64,000 nt of DNA. It comes from Acanthococcus lagerstroemiae (lineage: Eukaryota; Arthropoda; Insecta; Hemiptera; Eriococcidae). The position numbers and the translations under genes are program-made. Below, one piece after another: positions 55,911 to 64,000 of this stretch (positions are counted from its first letter, which is position 1; each line of letters begins with the position of its first letter). Below the pieces are notes generated by a model, which was not told where the DNA came from, made no database searches, and was given only the letters and a program-made list of their open reading frames with translations. The stretch spans positions 26,190,603-26,254,602 of the forward strand of contig CM063112.1 of assembly GCA_031841125.1 (NCBI GenBank), in the 5' to 3' direction.

Positions 55911-57093
55911 ACACACTTCGAACTCAATTTATACCAGCATGAAAGGAGAAAGGAGAACGTAAACTGAGCGGACGACGTAAGCACGAAATCAAGTGAAACG
56001 ACCAATTTCACCTGAGTCATCGTTTCGGTGTGTCTTTTGCCTTAACGAACGAAACTTGTTTTTTGAAAAGAATCAATCAGTCGTTAGAGAGGAAAAGAAA
56101 AAAACCTTTTAAAAATGTTAACTGAAAAGCATCGTTATGCACTCACCGGGTGAAAATGAAAAGCTTTTAAAAGTAATCTGTATCCTTTATACGAAGCTTC
56201 GACCGTAAATTATTTTCTTTTCAACTTGATATGAGAAGTGTGTTGAATTTCCGAAACGAATGTTTTTCTGAAGCGTTTCAAAAAGCTATACATGACTCGT
56301 AAACTCGTATGTCGTAATTTAATGAAAACAGCTAATAATTTCCACCAAGTATTTAACGTCTCTATGTGTAAATGTTTTGACTGCGACGGTGACACCGGTG
56401 GTCATTGAGGATGACTTTTTCTATTCAGAGACGGAAATAAATCGCTTTCGGATACTCAGTTGCAAGCAGGTGAAGAATTCGGTGGTTCCTAAAGTTTTTA
56501 CAAAAATATCACTAGTTGGTCGTGTGAGAAATTTTGAATTCACTTTATAACAAGCTAACTCAAATTCATTTCATTTTTATGGTATAGTTCGCATTTCACC
56601 CCTTATTCTGAATTTAAATTTACTCTGAGCTGCTTTACTAAAAAACGGCTATCAAACTCTCTCAAGTGTATATGGTTTTCTTAGATCTTCTCAGTACAGT
56701 ATGGGGTAGTTGAGGAATGAATTTGAAAAAATCCTGGAAGAATTGAAATTTGTTATGAATGTATGAGGTTGACCTCCCTAAGTCAACATACTAAATATCT
56801 CCAAGAACTTCGGTGATGTTGCGTCCCCTAAAGTCATACCCTCTCAAATTCAGCTTTTCCAAAGAAATTCAAAAAGGTTGTTTCTTACTAAATTCTACAT
56901 ATAAGAAATGCCTTCCATCATTTTTTCGTGACTGCACTCAAAGTGCTCTAATTATAGGGTTGAGAATATTCTTCATTTTGCCATACATACAGGCTTTATG
57001 AGGGAAGGCGTAGATGTCTTTTTATATATTTTTGGTCTCGTCGTCTTCGGCGAAATTAATGGCTGCAACTTACCCCCCCCCCTCCCCCACAAC
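55911..57093. other. No recognisable gene
   Basis: AT-rich; a C-run at about 57,073-57,088. Short ORFs without motifs. Confidence 0.4.
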
Positions 57094-57320
57094 AATTCTC
57101 AAAGCTGAGTCAAATTCCTTTCACAAGTTTAAAGGTTCGCTGAATGCATTTTTGGTAACGATTCACGCCTTAACTGAAAACTGTGACACGTGGAGGGGGG
57201 CGGAACTCACAATGTTTACAAATTGCATAGGTTTAAAAGGTCGCTGGGTACATTTTTGGTGATTAATATACTGCTAACTTGAAAACTACGGTACCTGAGA
57301 GAGGGTGCAGCTCAACTTTT
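57094..57320 (+). repeat. Two-unit tandem duplication, ~115 bp each
   Basis: Unit 1 (from about 57,094) and unit 2 (from about 57,207) share TTTAAAGGTTCGCTG / TTTAAAAGGTCGCTGG, CATTTTTGGT, YTAACTTGAAAACT and a GAGGG-rich end. Diverged; non-coding. Confidence 0.55.
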
Positions 57321-57389
57321 TCACAAAATGCAATACGAATGTCGATTTTAGGATTAGTTTCATCCTATTTTGGAAATCATGGCATCTAA

Positions 57390-58796
57390 ACTGCAATAGA
57401 GAAATGCATCAACAAAATAGAAAATAATATCACCAAAAAACAAATAAAAATGACCCTGCTAATTAGTTTTGACATTAGTGGAGCTTTTGATACAATAAAA
57501 TGGTCTTCCATAACAAACTGTCTCAGAGAAAATAACTGGGATGACAACTTCATGAACTTAATAAAAAGCTTCCTAATCGACAGAGAAATAATTTTCTTTG
57601 ATACCAATAACAACAAGATAATACACCAACAAAAACTAACAGCAGGGGTCCCACAAGGCTCAGCACTGTCTCCAACAATCTTCAACATTGCAATGGCCAA
57701 AGTTCACAAAAAATGCAAAACAGGGAGCAACAACACAGAATTAATAAACTACGCAGACGACCTCTTGCTAATAGCCGGAATCCAGAACGATCAAGACATT
57801 GAAAAAATAAATAAAACAATCAAGACTATAAACAACACACTAAAACAGTTAGGTCTAAAACTGAATCCACGAAAAACAAGCAGCATCCTAGTAACAAAAA
57901 AACATAACAAACAAAACCTAAAACTAGCCATAGGAAAAAAACTAAAACAAGAGAACGAACATATACTTATCAATAAAGAAATTAAATATCTAGGTATAAT
58001 TTTAGATGAGAACCTCAACTTCAACAATCACACTAACTACATATTGGATAAAATCAAAAAATACTATTGCAAAATAACTGCTCTCTATAACAACACTTTT
58101 GGTCTAAAATACACAGACAGGAAAATTCTATACTCCGCACTTTTCAGGTCAATAATAGAGTATGGCTGCAAAATTTACTACCCAAAAATAAGTAAAAAAA
58201 AACAAAAAAAAATCCAGAAAGAGCAAAGAAAAATACTATTAGGAGTCATAGCCGCATACAGAACAGTCTCTTACACAGCCACAAACGTAATTGCAGGAAT
58301 ATTACCAACTGATCTACAAATACTGAGAAGTAACGAAATCAAAACAATTAAAACATCCCAACTCACTCCAACCCAAAAAAAAGAGAGAATAAATGAAACT
58401 AAAGTTAAATACACCAATCTCTGGCAAGAAGAATATAACACCTCCGAAAAAGGAAGAAGAACTTATGAACTGATACCAAACATTGAAGAAAGACTTAAAA
58501 ATAAAGAACTAAAACCTAACTTCTACCTCACACAATTCCTAACAGGTCACGGAAACTTTGGTGCATATTTAAAAAAATTCAAAATCATAGAACGTGACAC
58601 CTGCATAAACTGCAAAAAAAAATTAACAGACACCCCAGATCACACCTTCTTGACATGTCCCGCTTTCAAAGAAATTAGAAATAAGCACAAAATTGAAAAT
58701 ATAAGCAAAAACTGGTTTGAAAATCGCAACAGCATACAAATAACAATCGACTATGTAAATGAAATCATGAAAAAGAAAGAAAAATATATTAATTGA
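57390..58796 (+). CDS. R1-like reverse transcriptase, C-terminal part, intact frame
   Basis: About 468 open codons. RT motifs: A as LLISFDISGAFDTIKW, B as AGVPQGSALSPTIFNIAM and C as INYADDLLLIAG, then EIKYLGIILDENLNFNNH (the thumb/post-RT block). The C-terminus has a zinc knuckle C-x2-C-x8-H-x4-C (CINC...TPDHTFLTC) as in R1/TRAS-type and related LINEs. The endonuclease and N-terminal RT are missing through 5' truncation. The sequence is A-rich and lacks internal stops, pointing to a relatively recent insertion. With no promoter or endonuclease it is not autonomous. Confidence 0.85.
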   Translation, partial: TAIEKCINKIENNITKKQIKMTLLISFDISGAFDTIKWSSITNCLRENNWDDNFMNLIKSFLIDREIIFFDTNNNKIIHQQKLTAGVPQGSALSPTIFNIAMAKVHKKCKTGSNNTELINYADDLLLIAGIQNDQDIEKINKTIKTINNTLKQLGLKLNPRKTSSILVTKKHNKQNLKLAIGKKLKQENEHILINKEIKYLGIILDENLNFNNHTNYILDKIKKYYCKITALYNNTFGLKYTDRKILYSALFRSIIEYGCKIYYPKISKKKQKKIQKEQRKILLGVIAAYRTVSYTATNVIAGILPTDLQILRSNEIKTIKTSQLTPTQKKERINETKVKYTNLWQEEYNTSEKGRRTYELIPNIEERLKNKELKPNFYLTQFLTGHGNFGAYLKKFKIIERDTCINCKKKLTDTPDHTFLTCPAFKEIRNKHKIENISKNWFENRNSIQITIDYVNEIMKKKEKYIN

Positions 58797-58816
58797 AGAA
58801 CTAGTCTATCCACTGT

Positions 58817-59360
58817 AATAATCACATACTGCCACATATGTAATAGCCGGAGTGACACCAATAGACCTACAACTAAAACAAATTAATAGAATAAAAAGAA
58901 TTGAAGCGGAAGCGAGAACCAGAAAATTTACAGAAAAGCAACTAAAAGAGAAATTAAGGAAGTAAAACAAGAAACAAATAAAATATGGCAAGAACAATAT
59001 AGCACAGAGAAGACAGGAAGAAGAACGGCAAAACTGATTTCTCACACAGAAGAGAGACTAAAAAATAAAAATCTAAAATCTAACTATTTCCTAACACAAT
59101 ACCTCACCGGACATGGTAATTTTGCAACATATCTACAGAAATACCAAATAACAGATAACAGTCGTTGGAGGGTTTGTAATAAAAAATATGAAGATAGTCC
59201 AGATCACACTTTTATAGAATGTCAAAATTTTAATCAAATCAGAACGAAACATAATATTACAGAGGACATCTTAGGAAAATGTTTACAAGAAAAAGAAAGC
59301 TATGTCAAAATAAACAAATTTTTGAAAGAAATATTAAAAACCAAAAAAGATATTCAGTAA
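58817..59360 (+). pseudogene. Second, divergent copy of the LINE C-terminal region
   Basis: Starts TATYVIAGVTPIDLQL, parallel to TATNVIAGILPTDLQI in the upstream ORF. After a one-base shift near 58,960 it continues KIWQEQYSTEKTGRRT, ERLKNKNLKSNYFLTQYLTG and HGNFATYLQKYQ. The knuckle is damaged: the first Cys has become Arg (WRVCNKK...SPDHTFIEC). It ends at a TAA after KTKKDIQ. Divergence from the upstream copy suggests a different subfamily. Confidence 0.8.
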
Positions 59361-59586
59361 CGCTCTGTCCAATGTAACGCCAAAAAAAAAGAGGGGTGTA
59401 AAATGTATACGTACCTACTATAAGCTCGTGTATAAGTGGATTGGTAAATAGTGGTTTGTATAGTATACACATAAGAACTCAATCAGACCTCACCAGTGCG
59501 ATAAACTGATTGTAAAAGCACTGGAGAGATCTGTTGTCTGTATGAATATGTTGTGTCAATAAATTTATTAAATTAAAAAAAAAAAA

Positions 59587-61269
59587 GGCAGAGGAAGGAA
59601 ATCACGGGTTAAATGCATCAATAAATATAATGTGGGTATCATTTCATAGGTGCTCAAAGCTCTCGGAACTCAATTTTGAGAATCTGAGTTCCCCCTTTCT
59701 TTTTAGTACCACAATATGGAATATCCAGACAAGTCAACTTCAGAATCGAATGTTGTGACTTTCAAGCCTCTGCAGCCTATAACTCGATTCGATAATTCGT
59801 GCTGACGTAGCTTTTAAAAATCCTAATAAGAAAGTCACGTCTGATACTGAAACCCACAGAAGCATATATACATTTTAAATTGTGGTACCTAAGAATAGTG
59901 GGAGGAAAGAATTCCCGTAATAGGTATACGGGGTATAAAGGAAATAGTCCTGGGTTATTTGTATCTCTTCTGTTCGCTGAAGGCGCTGTTGAGACTTGAA
60001 GAATATCAAAAAATCTGTGTCTGCGTCTGTAAGGTCTGGAGTTGATGTATGGCAAAATAAAGGATTCTTTTCAAACTATACGTATATTCAGTATATTTTG
60101 AAGAAAGTTACATAATAAGTCAATTTTGAAGGCGAATTTCAATTTCTCTATAAAAATTGAGTCATTTCCACCTGTACTGATACTGAAATTCCGAAAAAAT
60201 TTTCGCCCGGAAAAAGACATTATGTATAGTATGGATATATTTTCAAAACTGAGAAAATTTTAGAGAGAAAGTCAGTCAAAACCACCTATTTCTTAGATCC
60301 AACTCATGAAAATATCTCACTCGACTGTAAAATTCGTCAAAGACTCCGATCTTACGATCAGAATTATATTCTTCTCATTTAGTAAATTTAAAAAATGATT
60401 TTAAGGGACAACGTCTTATTTTCGCAGAGGAGAGCAGTAGGCTTGTTTGTTTCCTTCTTGTTCTCTTTTTTAATAAGTTACTCATACTCCAAAATAAGGG
60501 AGCAATTTATTTTTGCGTCTTTAAAAAAAGGAACGAAGTTTTCATTCAGGAAAAGGATGATTTTCTCCAGGAAAAAACTGAGTTCTTAATTTTGGAGCGC
60601 TAATCATGGTCTGACCAAATATTCTAGTTTGATTTTCGAAATGAGGAACCGAAAAAATCCTTGTTCCAATACTATGTTCATGTTTTTAGAGTAAGACAAA
60701 TAAGACCGTTCGAATGAGAGAGGATCAGGGGTCAGATCAAAAATTTGATCGAATTTTTGAGCTCAGCGGCACACGAAAACACGATTTCAATGATTTATCC
60801 AATTTCTTCGGCGAAGTCAAACTGATCTATTTGACAGAATCAAATTTGGAAATTGGAACCCACATTAGTGTCGGATCTAAAATCGGTTTGATTTTTAAAA
60901 ATGGTCTATCCAGAAGATCTCTCTTTTTGTACTTCATTGGATGCCTTCACCAGAGTCAATTTGACTTCTTTGCAGAGTGAAAGTTCAGTATTTTTAGAAA
61001 AGTCGAATCGGCGCATTTAAAAACTGAAATTCAGATTTGAGCGGCTCAATCGCGATTGATCAGAAATTTGATAATATTTTCAAGCTCAGCCCGATTGACA
61101 ATGAGGCCAATTGTGAGTGCATTTGCGAACATCACTCAGTAATAAAACTAATGCTGAGTGATCACTTCGCACATACTGTTTTAAAATGATGAGATGTTGA
61201 ACACTCGCAAAAAAATGTGAATGGCCAAAAGTCTCAAAATGGTAGTTTTGTGAGTGCTTCTCAAATTGT
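59587..61269. other. No recognisable gene
   Basis: AT-rich. Weak repetition of GATCARAAATTTGATMRWATTTTTSAGCTCAGC-type phrases near 60,735 and 61,060. ORFs without motifs. Confidence 0.4.
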
Positions 61270-61900
61270 CAATCGGAAGCTCCACCAGAGAAACCCCTAT
61301 TCTGATACCTACAATCGTTCAATCTTTTCAGCTTATGACCTAGCATTTATCTCTCTTCTCTTTACAATTATATTCCAAATTTCTCTTACTCTTCCTGTTC
61401 GTCTCAATACTTCCTCTATTCCTGATTTTTTCTATCCATTTGATTTTCAACATTCCCTTCACCTTTTTCTCTCCTGTCCTAACCTTATCATTTTTGAGAA
61501 GAATTTACTTTTTGTATCATTCATTTGTTCGTCATAGCTCATTCTTTGCCTTCCTTTCCAGTTCTTTCCCTCAACCATTCCCTCTAGCACTAATAACAAT
61601 ATCCCTGGATGTCTTATATTGTGGCTTATCATTTTAACTTTTCTTATTACAATTATATACCTTTTTCTTTTCCTTCCTATTCGCCCTCAATACTTCCTCA
61701 TTCCAGATCTTTTCTGTCCATTTGATTTTGAACATTCTCCAATAACACCGCATTTCAAAACCTTCTATCCTTCTATCCGTTTTCTTTCTTATCCTCTTAT
61801 TGTCCAGGTCTCACATCCATACAGTGCTGTACTTCAAATGTACGTTCGAAGAAATCTCAGTCTTACTTCCAAAAATCTATATTTGCTCTAAATATGTTTC
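61270..61900 (-). pseudogene. LINE-C, C-terminal region
   Basis: The minus strand near 61,860-61,780 reads LRTY then STALYGCETWTI, the conserved post-RT YGxETW(T/A) block of APE-type LINEs, followed by a basic region with several stops (WIEKIRNRG and similar). It lies downstream, on the minus strand, of the endonuclease fragment at 62,780-63,010. Confidence 0.6.
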
Positions 61901-62779
61901 TTTTTGAGAAAAATCTCTCAGCTTATTCTATGCTCTTTATTTCTGTTTTGCTTTTTCCATCTTGCGTTATGAGACTACGTAATTATTTAAATTCCTTTAC
62001 CTCTGTTATAAACCTCCAGTTTCCATGTTTATTGGAGTTTGGGGAATTATTGTTTTCAATTGTACATACATAGAAAGAGGATTAAAAAACAAATCGATTG
62101 GTGTATTGTTTTACATTCGTCTATAAATTTAAAGGTGAGAAAAGACATTTTGAAAATGTTAGTTTACTGGTTCCTAAGATGGCGCACCGAATTCAATACG
62201 TATCAAATTGAGGAAAATGAAGGAACAGAACTTGGCGGCTCTTTTTAGTGAGTTTGACGAAAATGCCGATGACTAAGGACGCATCTTGCATTTATTGTAA
62301 TGGCTTGTTCAGCTCAAAAACGAAAAGTAATACACGATAGATTCAGTGTGCAATTTGTTGTCACTGGACACCAAAGTTGTAAAATCTCAAATTAAATTAA
62401 TTTGTAAGCTTCGCTAATGAATAACTAAAGCTTCCTTTTAATTTTGATATCCTAGCAGTTTTCAGGTTGCGCCATCTTATGAACCCTCGGCTCATCCTAA
62501 AATGGCGTTTTTGGCTTTCCATAAAACCTTCATTTTAAAAGCACCTTTGAATATTTATGGGTAATACTCTGCGGAACCTTGAAATAAAGACTTTTGGCAA
62601 TAATCTTTGCAAGTTTGGTGACTCTCAGTTAATTTGTAGTTCAGCTATGGCCAATATAATATTAGGTGCGCCACCTTGGACAATCCTCCCCTATTCGTAA
62701 TATATACTTATGCCTGCTCTCGTCTTACTGCTGTAATGATTATTCTACCCCCCCCCCCTCGTCCGTCCAAAAATCATTT
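61901..62779. other. No recognisable gene between LINE-C fragments
   Basis: Unrecognised AT-rich sequence replacing the missing centre of LINE-C. GCGCCATCTTATG / AAGATGGCGCACC-type phrases occur near 62,176, 62,471 and 62,668, possibly an independent repeat. Confidence 0.35.
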
Positions 62780-63010
62780 TCTTCTAGCTATCTCACTCCA
62801 CTAATTCCTCTTATACCTAATTTTTCTGTTTTCATCTCAATTTTGAGGTTTTCTAATTTTCCTACCTTATTCAGTATCCTTTTACGTTCTGTGTCTCTAT
62901 TCTCAATTTCAATTAGTTTCTCACTTGGTAGTCTCCGTCCGGACATCCAAATGAGAGCCTTTTTACGTCCGGAATTATTATTTACTTTGCGATTTGCTAT
63001 CATCATTGTG
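62780..63010 (-). pseudogene. LINE-C, endonuclease N-terminal fragment
   Basis: The minus-strand ORF ends LNKVGKLENLKIEMKTEKLG, then IRGISGVR, which fits the APE endonuclease start (GKxxxLxxEMxxxxxDILGISEVRW). The centre of the element (most of the endonuclease and all of the RT) is missing between here and 61,900. Confidence 0.5.
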
Positions 63011-64000
63011 GTGGTGGAGACACATCTCCAGGGAAGAATACTGATGTAGTTTCCCTTCGCTATCAGGGTTTATCAGTCGGAATTTTCCTTCTCGTATGTG
63101 CCTTTAGTTCTTCTTTGAGCCCCCTCACTACGCCAACGTAGTACACATAGAGGGGATATTTCGAAAGAGAAAAAAAAATGTAGGAGTGCCAGTTTATGAA
63201 ATACCCTGAAGGTAATATGTAGAAAAGACCTATCAAAAAAGAATTGTCGATTACAAATTGCCATATTGAGAACAAAAGCAGTTGCCATTTTATTCGTTTG
63301 ATAGTCGGAACACAAACTCAACATCTAAAGCTTCTGACGCCCTCAGATTTTCTCAAAAACTTGCGGGCATTTATTGACGAATTTATGGTAGGTTGTTAAC
63401 AAAACATGAATTTCGCGTCGTCATCTTTCGCTTTCTGGGAACGCTCGCTATGTATCCATCGGAGCTCGTTAACGGAACTTATCAAATTAATAAATTGATT
63501 CGTCCTGTTTGGAAAGCTACACAACTCCAGGGAAAAGTTCGACGAGAAATTTCCCCAAGTCGTATGTTCGTATCCATAGTCGCGCCCGCCGAGGAACACG
63601 TTGGCGTCGGCATTGTTCCGTCGAGTCATTTCCATTCCTCTCAGCTGAGTCTTTTCGCGAAATCGTCGGAAGTCTTCCTCCGCTCACTCGCGGGCTTGGC
63701 AAATTAAATTACCGAAAATGGCAATTTCGTATATTTTTCTTCCTCCGGCAGTATTGATAAATTCCTCACCCGTGTTTCCGCCTCTGTGCGGCGTGAATTC
63801 AAATTGAGAAAGTGCCACCATCAACGAACGTGCGTCCCAAATCCGATGTCAAATATTTACATTAAAAATTAAGTTATATTTTTCCTCTTCCCGATTCGAG
63901 AAAATTCGACACATCCCGATATTAATTCGGTTTCTTCGTTCCTCGTGCTAAATCTCATCTTCGATACGAAATCGAAGGCTGACGTCCTCTGTTCCTGTTG
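63011..64000. other. No recognised gene; GC-richer end
   Basis: From about 63,400 the base composition rises and CpGs are more frequent (63,540-63,700). ORFs of 104 (plus) and 79 (minus) codons overlap there but have no motif or clear splice sites. It could be the edge of a neighbouring gene outside the window. Confidence 0.3.

Larger units (their letters stand above)
57385..59586 (+). mobile_element. R1-like LINE with a duplicated, divergent C-terminal region
   Basis: 5'-truncated within the RT domain (open frame from 57,390 after a TAA). The first part is an intact RT-to-C-terminus frame ending at 58,796. Directly behind it, from about 58,817, a second, diverged copy of the last ~165 codons follows in broken frame, then a 3' UTR with AATAAA at 59,558-59,563 and a poly(A) run at 59,575-59,586. 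There is no poly(A) at the junction between the two parts. Confidence 0.8.

Overview
The window looks like part of an AT-rich arthropod genome, most likely an insect. It has GT-AG introns, a takeout/juvenile-hormone-binding-type lipid carrier gene, a metazoan mitotic cyclin, and a heavy load of insect-style retroelements and terminal-inverted-repeat elements. I saw no bacterial, organellar or free-virus gene organisation, and the species cannot be named from sequence alone. All exon models are my own readings from splice sites and frame continuity.

Host genes lie between 17.7 and 41.0 kb. (1) On the minus strand (17,695-20,423) is a three-exon gene for a secreted protein of about 452 residues that looks like a two-domain TULIP lipid carrier (JHBP/takeout and group 7 allergen type). 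(2) On the minus strand (21,857-22,543) is a small gene with four degenerate Cys2-His2 fingers. Its frame is open throughout except for one TAG codon exactly between the two cysteines of finger 2. (3) On the plus strand (23,602-41,030) is cyclin B3 in nine coding exons (about 412 residues), with a destruction box, a complete cyclin fold and all exon phases consistent. Genes 2 and 3 are divergent across about 1 kb. The last two large cyclin introns (5.3 and 10.2 kb) are filled with transposons, including a 4.4-kb antisense Ty3/gypsy element with both LTRs.

The left flank (1-17.7 kb) holds no recognised host gene. It contains decayed LINE fragments, a LINE with a tRNA-like head, degenerate tandem arrays, in-window direct repeats, a MITE and a retroposed poly(A) tail.

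The right flank (41-64 kb) has the most unusual content. Two related elements (about 42.7-45.1 and 51.5-55.9 kb) have long inverted arms built from tandem ~250-bp monomers around a shared ~450-bp non-coding centre, which is the architecture of Foldback elements. The second copy carries a nested MULE-type transposase fragment with an 8-bp target duplication and a nested MITE. Between and beyond them are an APE-type LINE (47.9-50.3 kb), an R1-like LINE joined to a second, divergent copy of its own C-terminal region (57.4-59.6 kb) and further LINE fragments (61.3-63.0 kb).
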